Assembly: GCA_905178155.1 (NCBI GenBank)
Contig: CAJINV010000023.1
Span: forward strand, 455,610-519,609
Origin: Amoebophrya sp. A120
Taxonomy: Eukaryota > Sar > Dinophyceae > Syndiniales > Amoebophryaceae
Direction of reading: 5' to 3'
Length of the DNA stretch: 64,000 nucleotides
Positions 1 through 12,740 of the stretch are shown piece after piece (positions within the stretch are counted from its first letter, which is position 1; every line of letters starts with the position of its first letter). A program made the translations under genes and the position numbers. Under the pieces are notes generated by a model. It ran no database searches. It was not told where the DNA came from and saw nothing but the letters and a program-made list of their open reading frames with translations.

Positions 1-3000
1 TCCTCATGACCTACGCGACCTGCTATTTGCAGCAGGTGCTTGCGGACCAATTTGAAGATTACTATTCCTCGCGGAAAATAACGACTCTGATGGGGCGGCA
101 GGAGCAAAATAGCACTTATCAAATGTAAAAATGTCTGGGTCTGGAACAAAGCAACTTGTCATGCTAAATCTCAATCACGTACAAGTCTGTGTTGCATGAT
201 TACCAAAAGCTGTCCACTTTTGACCTCATCGAGAGGCAGTTTCTCATGCAGGATAGGCATGATAGAACTCTCACGGAGTCTGTCATGCTATGCCCTACAT
301 ACCAGACCGCTTGGGTCATGGAAAACCTGCAGGACAAGTCTGGCAGTTTTCCAGACCCAGACATTTTTACATTTGATAGCACTGGTGCAGCTGCCAGTTC
401 CTCTTCAAGAATCACCATAAAAATATCGCAAGAAAAAACTGCTTCACTGTGAGCTTGTGATGCAGAAAATGGATCGCAGAAGCGTGTGTCATGCTACACA
501 TGCAAGACAATGGATTTATTCTAGCTGTGTTTTCCCTTAGGAACTCCGCATGACAGATTTTCAGTCGTGTCATGCGTAACAAACTTGTGATGCAGATTTT
601 GCAAAATCACCACAGTGAAACTGTTTGTTCGTGGGATAAAAAATGGCCGCCGACCTCGCAGGCCTGTTTCTTTCCCTTCTACTGTATTGTGAGGAAAAAT
701 TATCCCCCCTCCCCATATCAGAGCGAAATTTCTGATGCTGGATTTGCGTACACAAATCAGCCTTGTCATCTTGCAGTAGAGGACTGCAGGCCCATGGCAA
801 AAGTCTATCGCGGAGAGGTTTTATTTAGCCTAGGCGGTCAGCATGACAAAAGTCTATGCCGTAGGCCCAACAGCATCACAAACCGCTGGCATAATGCGGG
901 AAGTCTTCTGGGTTTGCCTCCTTGCAGCAAAACAGAGACGAAGATTTGTGACCACAAATAAGCATCACAAATTTCCAAAAATGTACCTTTTCAATATGGG
1001 GCAGGGGGATTTATTTTCCTCGCAATACACTGCACGTTGCCTTCTTTGAGGGGGTATCAAATGTAAAAATGTCTGGGTCTGGAAGAATGCAACTTGTGGT
1101 GCTGAATTTGGATTCCAAAAAAATCTGTGTTGCATGAGCAGCAAAGGGAGTGCAATTTTTGCTACGCGGAGAGGGCATTTGTCATGCGGAATAGGCATCG
1201 CGAAGCCCTCAAAAAGTCTGTGATGCTAGGGCATGCATCACAGACATCGTGGCCCATGCAAAACGTGCATGACAAGTTTCAGAATCTTCCAGACCCAGAC
1301 ATTTTTACATTTGATAGGGGGGAGTGTGTGATCTGGCGTTGTTTTGGAGCCGGGAATATCCTGTGCAAAAGTATAATCTGATACTCGTAGTAATTGTAGG
1401 GATGCATGACAAATCTTTTTCTTTAGGTAAATCCGCATTACAAATTTCATTTGTCATGCGGAGGAAATTTGTCATGCATTTATACGAGTTGTATCGGACA
1501 CTTTTGCAATGCATAGGGAACTCTCTTGGAGGTTTCAGGCAGACAAGTATTCCGCCTGGCAGGGCATTTTTTGCGCGATCTTTCTGGAATCAGTGACCAA
1601 CCTGATTCTGCAGTGGGGAGATATGGGGAGAAAAAAGTTTGTCACAGTCACTAACTTGGAAACAACTTGGAACTTTTGCATTACAAATTTTTAGCATCAC
1701 AGGTTTTCCTTGTATTGCAAAAACACGGAGTGAAATCCCGTGTGCAGTTTGGCTGTGATGCATGTTTACGCATGACAGGCATTTTTTTGTATTGCAAAAA
1801 TGCCCATGAGTGATCGTGACGAACTTTTTTCTTTTGATAGGAGATCCCGAGGTGGTCGGAACTGCCACCGAGGATGAGCTGCTGGTATCATATCCTGTGC
1901 AAAAGTATCGTATTCGTATAAATGCATTACAAATTTCCTCAGCATGAGAAATGAAATTTGTAATGCAGATTTGCCTTGGGAACAAGATTTGTCTTGCAAG
2001 ACTTGCATTTATACGAGTACGATACTTTTGCACAGGATATATCAGGTCCTCGTGCCATAGGGAGTAGCAGTGAAATAATTATTATGACAGTGCACAACTC
2101 CTCCTGCTCCCCCTCATTTGTCATGTAAAATCCCAAATCCAGTCGCTTCCCTGTAGCACCGTTTGCATGACAAATTTCGAAAGCCCAAACAGTACTAGTA
2201 CAGTTGTAGGTGCATAAATTTGTAATGCGCAAGCTCCAGGGTCTAACTATCTCTATGGCGTTTGTATTGCTGTTCATGCAATACAAATGAGGGGGAGGGG
2301 GGGGGGGTTGTGCACTGTCATAATTATCGGCAACACTGATCATCATGCTCCAACTTCTGCCACAGAAGTTCATCTTGACGATAAAAATTATCCCGGAACT
2401 ACTGCATCAAAGGCTGCGGAGCTTCCGCAAGAAGATCTCGAGATGAGTATCCTATGTAAAAACGTCCATACCCCATAGTCAAGATGGGGAATCGGCTAGA
2501 CAAATCCACACGCTTTGGCTGTTTTGCATGACAAATTTGGACTCTTAGCGTAATGCTGTTTGAGCTAGCTCAGCAGCATCACAGAGCTAATAGATCATGC
2601 AGATTGGAGCATGACAAATTGCAGAACACGACTAGAAAATGCTTCTCATGGGGCTCCGCATGAGAAACATTCTGAGCATGCAGATTTGCATTACAACTCT
2701 GCTGGGGTGGGGACGTTTTCAAATACGATATTGAGTGCAGCTACGAACAACTGGGCGACTACATATCAACTGCAAAAATGTCTGGGTCTGGAAGATTCTG
2801 AGGCTTGTGATGCACGTCTTGCATGAGCCATGATGTCTGTGATGCACGCCCTAGCATCACATATTTTTTGAGGGCATCTTGATGCCTATTCCGCATGACA
2901 AATGCCCTATGCTTGTAGCAAGAATAATACTCGTTTTGCTACTCATGCAATACAGATTTTTTTGGAATCCAAATGCAGCATCACAAGTTGCATTCTTCCA

Positions 3001-5574
3001 GGAGACCCAGACACTTTTGCAATCCATACTACATCATTGGTGACCACCCCGCCGGGCACGAGCGCTACCGCTAGCGCGTCGCACGAGAAGCGGCGTATCA
3101 AAAGCAAAAATGTCTGGGTCTGGAAGAGTTATGCTGTTTTTGCATGACACAGGAGGTCTGGCATGGGGGCTCTAGCATCACAGGTTTCGAGAAGCTTCCG
3201 CAATGCCGAATCCGCATGACAAATCCCCCATTTTGCTAACAGAAAGTGGGCAGCCTTTGCTGCCTATGCATGAGAGAATTTTCTGTGTTCTGAAATGCGC
3301 ATCACAAGTTTGCACTCTTCCAGATATCCAGGGACGTTTGCAATTCATACGCCGAGAGGGCGAGCGACCTGGTGCCGGCCTAAAAATCCGAGGTAGAGCT
3401 ATGAAATGCATCAAATTATATGTCTGGGTCTGGGAGATTCCAAGATTTGTCATGCCAGTCTGGCATGACTCTGAACTCTGTATTGCGTAGGGCCGTCGGA
3501 AGTAGAGCTCCTCCTCTCGCCTGTCGTGCAAAAACGCTGTTTCTCATGCGGAGTACGCAACGCAGAACCACGGAAAAACTTGTCATGCTAAAAATGCTTG
3601 GCAGCGCATTACAATGCAGTCACTATTCCCTTCCTTGCATCACAAGCTTCCAGGCCCAGTGACATATTTGCAATGCATAAGAGCGGCTGCTTGTCAACGG
3701 CTACGCGTGGCCGCCTTCCGCTGTAGCCTGGCGGCTATCAAATGCAAATATGTCTGGGTCTGGAAACTTGTGATGCTGGTTGGCGAATGATTAGGGTGCC
3801 GCAATTGCCGTTCCAGCATGACAAGTTTCTGACATAGTCGGTGTAGTCTAATATCCTGCATGACAAACTGCGATTCCGTATGACAGAAAAGCGGCGCTCT
3901 TGGGTAACGTGCATGACAGACTTGAGAGTCATGCTAGCCGAGCATGACAAGTCTTGCATTCTTCCAGACCCAGACACTTTTGCATTTGATAGCGGCGGTC
4001 GGGGTGCAACTGATTCTGATCTGGTATTTTCTTTACGGGTACAATGCGAATAAGTTTGAGTACAACAAGAGACATCCCTACATTTTGATTCTGGCACTGC
4101 TGGGCTACTTGCTAGTGCGAAATTGCAGTCGCCCCTTCTGCGACCGCTTCTCCGCGTTTTTGGATTTTCTCGGCAGGAACACACTGGAGACCTACGTGCT
4201 GCAGTTTCACGTGTTGATGTGCCAGAATGTGCAGCATGTGTACCACAGAAAATAAATGCCCCCACGACCCCGAAAGTTGCAATAATTTGAGATGCGAAGT
4301 TTTCAAATGAAATAAACCTTATGTCATGCATTGCAAAACTATAAATCTTTCTGATACAGAGCCTAGTCGTATACAGCATCGCTTGCATGACAAGTGCCGC
4401 TCTTGCTGGGATCTTTTGCAACACAAAGCTTTGCTCCTCACGATAGAAAACCTTTGATGCTGATACATGCAAGAGGGCGAGTGTTTCCCTTGGAAAGGTT
4501 TGCAATACAAACGCTCCCAAGCTCTGGGATCGTGGGGGCATTTTCCCTCCCAATAATGTGCTCGTCGTGTTTCCCCAGGCTGATGTCACTTCCGAGAATT
4601 ATGATCCGCTCGCGCAGCTTATCAAATGTAAAAATGTCTGGGTCTGGAAACTTGTGATGCTAAAATGTGCACGATGAAAACACTTCCGAACGCAGTCCGG
4701 CATGACAAATTCCCAAAACGCTTTCTCATAGGCAAGCCGCATGAGAAACTGCGTTTTTGCATGACAAAAGAGGCTGCGACTTTTGTTGGTAATGCAATAC
4801 AGATCTTCTAGGTATGGAACGCTAGCATTACAAGTTCCAACCTTCCAGACCCAGACATTTTTACAATCCATACAGCTTGGGAACACGGTTTTGGTCGCGA
4901 CCGTGTTTGTTTTTCTTGCCTCGGATATCAAATGCAAAAATGCCTGGTTCTGGAAGAGCCAAACTTGTGATGCTGCATTCGAATGCTAAAAAAACCTGTA
5001 TTGCATGACCAGCAAGAGAATTCAAATTTGGCTACGCGGAGAGGGCATTTGATGTCATGCTGGATGCGCATAGAGAAGCGTTCAAAAAATCTGTGATGCT
5101 ATGGCATACATCACAGACATCATGGATCATGGAAAACGCGCATGACAAAGTTGTGCTCTTCCAGACCCAGACATATTTGCAGTCGATATCGGAGGCCAGA
5201 AAGGCCACGGTGGTGACGCAGGAATCGTTTGGAAAGCTGATAGATCACCTACTCGGCGTATCCTGAGTAAAAACGTCCCCACCCCATAGCCAAGTTGGCA
5301 AATCTGCAACACAAATCTCCAAGGTTTCGGAGTTGTGCATGACAACTTTCCATTTGCAGTGTAGTGCTGGTTAGCAAGGGAAGCTGCATGAGAGAGCCGC
5401 TTTCTCATCCTGTTTACAGCATTACAGATCCCAAAACACGACCGGAAATGCCTCTCGTAACGCTGCGCATTACAAATGTTCCTGTAATCGCAAATCTGCA
5501 TGACAACTCTGGGGTGGGGACGTTTTTACGCAGGGTACGGCGATCAAGCTGGCGGAAGAAAGGCCGCGGGATAA
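1..5574 (+). CDS. Cas1p/RWA-like membrane O-acyltransferase, 5' partial
   Basis: Exons by frame: 3-116, 384-423, 644-684, 1033-1054, 1322-1356, 1521-1621, 1845-1890, 2045-2082, 2328-2447, 2736-2763, 3034-3095, 3355-3399, 3685-3735, 3997-4240, 4561-4619, 4878-4925, 5194-5258, 5543-5574. Joined they give 396 residues and a stop; the start lies before the window. Two motifs point to the Cas1p acyltransferase membrane domain (fungal Cas1p, animal CASD1, plant RWA): LSWRFQADKYSAWQGIF near visible residues 85-101 and LGRNTLETYVLQFHVLM near 306-322. Hydrophobic segments include LAGLFLSLLL, LILIWYFLYG, PYILILALLGYLLV and TVLVATVFVFLAS. A polar Ser/Thr/Asp-rich loop (exons 1845-3095) is longer than in relatives I know. 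These proteins move acetyl groups onto glycans in the Golgi. The stop codon TAA lies inside the target duplication of the last introner (5577-5785), so the C-terminus depends on which copy is kept. Family call fairly sure; substrate unknown. Confidence 0.72.
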
Positions 5575-5785
5575 GGTATGCAAGAAAAAAACTGTGTAAG
5601 TGTAACTCTGTAATGCAGAACATGCAAAAGATTTACACCTGTCATGCCAGACAGCCACGAAATCCTCTTTCCAGGTGTGTTTTCCCTTATAAGCCACGCA
5701 TGACAGGTTTTCTCTCTCATGTAGAGCAAATCTGTGATGCTGTCAGCCAAAGAAAGTTACACTAACACAGTTTTTTTCTTGGATA
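117..5785. mobile_element. 18 introners in the Cas1p/RWA-like gene
   Basis: Element spans, family, left/right target duplication: 117-378 A GCACT; 424-638 F-type (TATCGCAAG end) AAAAA; 685-1027 C TACTG/CACTG; 1055-1316 A GGGGG; 1357-1515 B GGGAA; 1622-1839 H GGAGA; 1891-2039 B TATCA; 2083-2322 G ATTAT; 2448-2730 D ATGAG/TTGAG; 2764-3028 A CTACA; 3096-3349 A CGGCG/CGCCG; 3400-3679 A AGAGC; 3736-3991 A GCGGC; 4241-4555 K ATGTG; 4620-4872 A CAGCT; 4926-5188 A TCGGA; 5259-5537 D CGGCG; 5577-5785 F TAAGG/CAAGG, in the 3' UTR. Confidence 0.9.
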
Positions 5786-6473
5786 CAAGGACGGCTTTTT
5801 CTGCTTATCCATCGTGATATTAAGTCTCTCTGTGGTCTTTTTAAAAATATTAGTTGCACCAAGAAAATAAACTACTCGACGCCGTTATTAATTTTGAAGT
5901 AGATCGGTGTTTATATGATATTTCATTTTCGATTCCTGGCATCTAGATCTAGTCTACTGATAGCTCCTTCTGAAAATAGGTGGATAGAGTGAGAAGAAGA
6001 AAGGAGATTCGAAACGCGCCGGCAAGAATCAGGACTCCATGTTGTATACTGTACTTTCTTCTGCTATCGCGATGTTGCCATGTACTATACCCGGAAGAGG
6101 AGCTATAGACCACTTCTGTGAGCAACTAGAAGTATGGATTCCAAAACCGAACGCGCAAGGACGAGATTGCAAAACCTACAAGGAATAGCTTACGACTGTT
6201 GGCTTTTGGGGAACTACGAAATGGATGAAACCTTCGGATGCTATGTGTGATCATCGGTCTTTCTTTATGGGGAAAGGTCTTTCGGATGCAAAACTTGCTG
6301 TGCGATCAGATAAAAATACTATTTCCGGAGGTGTTGACGTGGTAAATTATGGGAAAATTCTCTTCAATACTTTTTGTTCAGCGGAGGTCTTAGTGCTGGT
6401 CGGTAAGATATATTGAAAGAAAAGTGGCCAAAAAGATGTAAATTTATGCTCGTTTAAAATAAACAAAACCAAG
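5575..6473. other. Intergenic spacer
   Basis: After the 3'-UTR introner (ends 5785) the sequence is AT-rich with no coding frame I can support, no introner and no clear repeat. It probably holds the end of the first transcript and the start of the next. Confidence 0.5.
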
Positions 6474-9400
6474 ATGGTCGCTCGTGCTTGCGTCACCGGA
6501 ATTTATCTTGCCGTGAACTTCTGGTCTGCGATTTTGATAATATGGTCCGTGAAATGGGTACTGCTTGGCGGGTTTCACTGGACGGTGGCTCTCACTCTTT
6601 TACATGCGGGCACTACGGCCTTGGGCTTGCATCTGCTCTGGCGGGTGAGTTCTTCTCGAAAAAAGAACCTATCATCTCCTCTTGCGATTATTGAAGCCGG
6701 GCCTGGGCTGCACCAGAGTGCTGTACTAGTGAACAATATATCAAAATAAAAAATCCCCCCTCCCTATACTCAACAAACAAACGGAGATTTATTGTGTAGC
6801 GTGATTTGTGATCACACATCACCTCCGACTGTCACATGCTAGAAGGGAAGTAGAGATGCGGATTGTAGTGCTGGCTGGCGTAGGAAAGCCTTGCGTCTTC
6901 AACATGACAGGAAGCAACTAAAAGTAGATGAAACGGGAAACAGCATGACAAATTGCCCGCAAATGAGGTAGCGCCTGCGTCTCTTGGCCTTCTAGCAATA
7001 CATGTCGCAAATTTGTGTAGCCAAATGCAGCAGCACAAATTTCGTTTTGAATATTGGGAGGGGGGATTTTTCCTCACAGTACAATAATTACAAAAACAAG
7101 AATTCGAGCACATCAACTTCAAGATCAACCTTAGCTCCGGTGGTCGTGCCCAGAACATCATCTATCAAAAGGAAAAATCCCCCCACCCCATATCAAATGG
7201 GAAATCCGTGATGCAGGATTTGTGTACACAAATGCGCGCTGTCTTGCAATACGGCATCGCAGCCAGATCCGCAGCCTAGGGCGGCACGTTTTGGTCTAGT
7301 TGCTTAGCATTACAAACGGCTGGTCTCTGGGCCCAACAGTATGCCAAACCGCTCCCATAATGGCCGGGAAGCCTCTGCATTTGTCTTCTTGCAAGACAGA
7401 CGTGACTTGTGGTCTCAAATCAGCAAGACAAATTCTCGGAAGCATGCCTTCTCGACATGGGGAGGGGGGATTTTTCCTCTCAATATCATGTTCGAGCTCT
7501 TCGTCGCTGAGCACGCCACGGCGAGGAGCTGACGAGGAGCCACGATATGGCGTTCTCAAATGTTACATTCTCAACTGTTACATGATTTGTAATGCAAAAT
7601 CACAATCAGAATCGACACGATCGAGCTGCTTCGCATGGCAAATTCTCGAAGGGCCACACAGGCTGAGAATCTTTGTCAGATCTGTCATGCAAGACGCGCA
7701 AGGTGACCCCTTTCACTTTTGCCATTCTTGCATCACAAATCAATGTAACAGTTGAGAATGTAACACTTGAGGACGCCATACATGAGTTGTAGCGGATGTT
7801 GTCGTTGTTGAACTCGGTCTCGTATGCATTGCAAAAGCATCGTACTCGTATCAATGCATTACAAATTTCCTCAGCATGAGAAATAAAATTTGTAATGCAG
7901 ATTTACGTATGAAAAAAAGATTTGTAATGCATGGGATTACTACGAGTGCGATACTTTTGCGGTTCATATCTCGGTAAAAATGAGGCGGAGTTCATCAACA
8001 CACAGCCCTCTTGGGCGGGGCTGGAAAAAGAGGAAAAGGACCACCTTCGTGAACATCAAATTGGAGATCCACTTCATCTATCGAGTGCAAAAATCTCTGG
8101 GTCTGGAAGAGTGAGAGGTTTGTCATGCCTTATTTGCATGACCCCTGATGCCCGTAACGCATGGTCCAGCATCACAGATTTTTAGAGGACTTCCTGATGC
8201 CTGTTACGCATGAGAAATGCCTTCCCCACGTGGTACAATAAAGTGGACTCCTCTTCTTGGTTGCTGGTCATGCAGTACAAATTTTTTTAGAATCGAAAGA
8301 CAGCATCACAAGTTTGCATCCTCCCCGACCCGGACACTTTTGCATTTGATATCATCATGACGGCCAGAAAGCTGCAGCAGTTCGAGTGGTAGAAGATGAC
8401 GAGCAGGCCGCCGCCGGGGCAGAAGCAGATCCTCAGACGGCCGCGGTGGAGGAGCTGGACGAGGACCTCCGCTATGAACCGCAAATAAGCATCGTACTAG
8501 TATAAATTGCATTACAAATTTCCTCAGCATGAGAAATGAAATTTGCAATGCGGATTTAACTTGAAAAAAACATTTGTAATGTATGACTGCAATACGAGTG
8601 CGATTATACTTTTGCACAGGACCTCCGCCGAAGTTGTGCAACTACATGCGAAGATGGTTACGATCAACATCTCGACCGCCTGCGACTGATCGATAAGGAG
8701 ACCACGACGAGGCGCGACCACGACAAGGAACAACAGGAATTCTTGCATAAGTTCCACGGAGGTATTAAAGGCGTAAAAAGCCTCTCCAAGAACGAGGACG
8801 CCGACGGCGCGGGAGCAGCGTCCTCACGGGAGCTGCTGACTCCCCGGTGGGTCACCGACTTAACCTTTGCCGAGGCAAAGAAGCTATTCGCTTTGTCTCT
8901 CACCTACAGTTTTGGCATTCTGGTGAACAACAACTCTTTGCGGTACAATGCGGTTATGGATTGCAAATATCCCCGGATGTCTGGAAGGCTGCAACTTGTA
9001 ATGCTGTCTCTGGATTCTAAAAAAATTTGTACTGCGTGACCAGCAAGAGGACTCCAGTTTGTGCTACGCGGAAAGGGCATTTCTCATGCGGTAGAGGCAT
9101 CACAAAGTCGTCTAAAAATCTGTGATGCTAGGGGACACATGCATCACAGACAGCAAGGGTCATGGAATAAACTATGCGTGACAATAAATCTAGAAATATC
9201 TTCCCGACCCAGACATTTTTGCATTGGATAGTGGTCAGCATGTTCCAACTCTTAAAGGTGCTGATCACCCCGGTGATATGAAGAGGAAAAAGCTTGTCAC
9301 AGTCACGAAGTTGCAGGTTTGGCATTACAATTTTTTTCAGCATCACAACTTCTCCTTCTATTGCAGAAACACGAGGGATGAAATCCCTTATGAAGTGTGG

Positions 9401-12101
9401 CAGTGATGCATTTTTACGCATGACAGACAATTTTGTATTGCAAAAATGCCCATGAGTGATTATCGTGACGAACTTTTTTCTCTTGATAGGTCACGCTGCT
9501 GTTGCAATACGTGCTGTACGGAAAAACGGTCGGCAGACAGGAGGTGTGTTATGAACTGCAAATATCCCTGGACGTCTGGAAAGGTCGAACCTGTGTTGCG
9601 TGTTTCGCATATCTAAAAAACCTGTATTGCATAAGCAGCAAATAAAGCGCCGCAGACTTTCGTTATGCAAAAGCGCAGTTTGTAATGCGTTCTGCGCATG
9701 AGAACCAAGCGTTTGAAAAATGTGCCATGCTGCACTGCACTTAAAGGCACAGTCAACCATGACCATTCAGCATTACAAGTTTCCAGACATCCAGGGTGGA
9801 TATTTGCATTTCATGTGCGTGCGTTGGCGCTGATGTGTATCGGCACCACCATTGTATCAAATGCAAAAATGTCTGGGTCTGGAAGAATGCAAGATTTGTC
9901 ATGCATATTTCTCATGACCCATGATGCCTGTAATGCATGACCTAGCATCGCAGACCTTTAGAGGGCTTCCTGATGCACCTTCCGCATGAGAAATGCCCTG
10001 TCCGTGTCGCGCAAATTGTGCCCCTCTTGCTAGTCATGCAATGCAAATTTTTTTAGAGTCCAAAAACAGCATCACAAGTTGCAACCTTCCAGACCCAGAC
10101 ATTTTTGCAATGCATACATTGCCACCGTGTACCATTTGGAGGCCAACGCGTTTGGGTTCTTCTTCGGGATGCTCGGCGTGCTTTTGTCGAGCTTGCAGCA
10201 GATCTGGAACAGCGAATACCAGAAACAGCTGAAGCTGACGCCTCCGCAGCTGACGTACACCAGCAGTTGCTTCGCCTGTCTCACTATCAAATGCAAATCT
10301 GTCTGGGTCTGGAAGAACGTAGCTTTTTGTCATGCTGTTTTTGTAGGACACTGAAGGTCTGGCATGGACGCTCTAGCATCCCAGGTTTCGAGATGAATGT
10401 TCCGCAATGTTGCCTAATCCGCATGACAAACGCCCCATTTTGGTGACAGGGATTGGGCGTCTTTTGCTGCCTATGCATGAGAGATTTGCGTGCGTTATGA
10501 AATGCGCATCACAAGTTGCATTTTTCTTCCAGACCTCCCAGAGACATTTGCAATGCATACTCATCTTGGTGCCGCTGGTGTTTCTGCTGGAAAAGGATTT
10601 GTTCCCCCGTGGTCCTCCGGGGGCTGGAGAAGTTCTACTTGAAGAGGAAGCGTCATCTTCTTCTTCTGTTCCGCCAACAACTAAAGTACTTTTCTCCCCA
10701 CCTTCCTGGGCAAGTCCAGGCTTGGTGTTTTGGCTCTGCGTATCCTGCGTGGTTGCGTGCGTTGTTAGCATATCAAATGTAAAAATGTCTGGGTCTGGAA
10801 GAATGCATGTTTGTCATGCTTGTCTGGCATAACTCTGAAATCTGTCAGGCACGTTACCCAAGAGCTCCACTTTTCTGTGATGCAGAAACGTAGTTTGTTA
10901 TGCAGAATAGGCAACACCTAGAAGCTCAGAAACTTGTCATGCTGAGCCAGCATTTGTGGCCTCATCATGAGACGCCACCCAGCATCACAAGTTTCCAGAC
11001 CCAGACATTTTTACATTTGATATAGCACCAGTGCCGCGGGCGTGTTGGGCCACACGAGCCCGCTGACGTACCAAGTAATGGCCAGGATGTATCCTGAGTA
11101 AAAACGTCCCCACACCAGAGTTGTCATGCAGATTTGCCATGACAGGAACAGTTGTGATGCGCAACCCCATGACAGGCATTTTCAATCGTGTTTGGGAACT
11201 TGTGATGCTGTAAACAGGATCAGAGGGTCGATTTGTGATGCGGCTTTCCTTGCTAACTTGCACTACCTTACGGACTGAAACTTGTCACGCGTGACTCCTA
11301 AAACTCCGAGGTTTGTGTTGCAAAATCCCCAGCTTGACTCTGGTGTGGGGACGTTTTTAATCAGGATAGGACGAAGGCGGTGTTTATCGTCATGTCGGGC
11401 TATTTGGTTTTCAATGAAGAGCCGATATCAAAATGAAAAATCCCCCCTCCCCATATTGAAAAGCTATGTTTATTCCGAAAATTTGTGTTGCTGATTTGAG
11501 GTCACAAATCACACGCGTCTTGCATAGAGGACAAGTGCAGATGCTTCCGCCGCATTATAGAAAAGCGGTTTGTCATGCTGTCGAGCTTAAAGGAGAGCCG
11601 TTTGCCATGCTGAACAACTAGACCCATACGCCCCTTCTGCCTAGCCTGGGGATCTGGCCGCAATGCCTTCCTGCAATACAAAGCTGATTCGTGTACACAA
11701 ATCCAGCGTCAGAAATTTCGTTTTGATATGGGGAGGGGGGATTTTTCCTTGCAATAGCCGACCTTTCGTAGCTCCATCGGCATCTGCGTGTATCAAATGT
11801 AAAAATGTCTGGGTCTGGAAGAGTCCAAACTTGTGATGCGCATTTCAGAACACAGAAAGTTCTCTCATGCATAGGCAGCAAAAGCTGCCGACTTTCTGCC
11901 ACCAAAGTGGGTGATTTCTCATGCGGGTTCGGCATTGCGGAAGCTTCTCGAAACCTGTGATGCTAGAGCTTCCATGCCAGACCTTCCGTGTTATGCAAAA
12001 ACAGCATGACTCTTCCAGACCCAGACATTTTTACAGTTGATAGCGTGACAGCGATTGCCATTGTGTGGTACACGAAGCTGAAGCTTGCCGCCTATAACTG
12101 A
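6474..12101 (+). CDS. SLC35-family (TPT domain) sugar-nucleotide or sugar-phosphate transporter
   Basis: Exons: 6474-6738, 7087-7162, 7491-7545, 7786-7822, 7974-8078, 8357-8472, 8629-8954, 9236-9276, 9494-9549, 9821-9854, 10122-10284, 10565-10770, 11028-11089, 11374-11425, 11762-11790, 12048-12101; 558 residues. TPT-family signatures in order: N-terminal helices (YLAVNFWSAILIIWSVKWVL then TVALTLLHAGTTALGLHLLW); AKKLFALSLTYSFGILVNNN near 295-315; SMFQLLKVLITPVTLLLQYV; the SLC35E3-like stretch FGMLGVLLSSLQQIWNSEYQ; and SPLTYQVMARMKAVFIVMSG near the end. A charged, Ser/Glu-rich loop of about 200 residues separates helix 2 from the rest, and a second Ser/Pro-rich loop lies near 430-460; both are longer than in typical members (about 300-400 residues). 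Likely a Golgi or ER antiporter. Substrate cannot be read from sequence. The join at 9549/9821 is ambiguous by one or two codons. Confidence 0.8.
6739..12042. mobile_element. 15 introners in the SLC35/TPT transporter gene
   Basis: 6739-7081 C CAATA; 7163-7485 C TCATC/TCATG; 7546-7780 E CACGA/CATGA; 7823-7968 B TCTCG; 8079-8351 A TCATC; 8473-8617 B, bounded by an 11-bp repeat AGGACCTCCGC that replaces the right tip; 8955-9230 A GCGGT/GTGGT; 9277-9488 H GGTGA/GGTCA; 9550-9814 A-variant, right tip eroded; 9855-10116 A CATTG; 10285-10559 A CTCAC/CTCAT; 10771-11022 A TAGCA; 11090-11368 D GGATG/GGACG; 11426-11756 C GCCGA; 11791-12042 A GCGTG. Eight of fifteen duplications are imperfect, more than in the other genes, so these insertions may be older. 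Confidence 0.9.
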
Positions 12102-12740
12102 GTTGATATAATAAACCATTGCTGATGTTGTTGGTACAGGACGAGGCAGCTGATGGCACTATTTTTACACAGAGCCCCGTGCAGCTGCTGCCCTCGCGAG
12201 ACGAGTTGTATGATAAAACATCTACACTTCCAAAAAAAATGTAAATTTTGTTTTTCTATTATTTCCGTGGACACATGCGTTTTACAATTTGTTCTCGCGT
12301 ATTGTTCTACAATCGCTATGGTGAAGGTTGTCTGATCGTTATAAAAAATTTGTTTTGCTACTATAATAAATGTTGAAGATGATGAACTTTGACAACTCTA
12401 GCGGTCGTTCTTGCTGATGTCGATATAAGTCTAAGATGTTGGATCAGGAGTCGAAAGAGGAACCCTATCGAGTTAGCTAAGATGGACGTTGTAAACAAGA
12501 CAAGAAATGGATCGGTGGACGAGGAAATCGAAAGAGATCTTCGTATGCAAGAAGTGCGAAGCTGCACGAGGAACAGCACGACCCGGTTGTTTCCGCTCGT
12601 GGTCCACCTTTGATAGCTCTAGCTCTTGCACCAGTTGTTGGGAAGAACAACAGCTAGAGGAACAACCTTCGTCTAGTACCCTTTCTCGTCGTGGCGCTTC
12701 CAAATAAAACGGCGGAGACGACTTGACGTTCCTGGGGACG
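12102..12740. other. Intergenic spacer
   Basis: No introner, repeat or supported frame. A TAA in frame with the next gene lies about 37 bases before its ATG at 12741, which supports that start. Confidence 0.5.

Noticed and set aside
3738-4589. Minus-strand ORF of 283 codons
   Set aside because: It crosses two introners and the best exon of the plus-strand acyltransferase; its peptide is mostly introner sequence.
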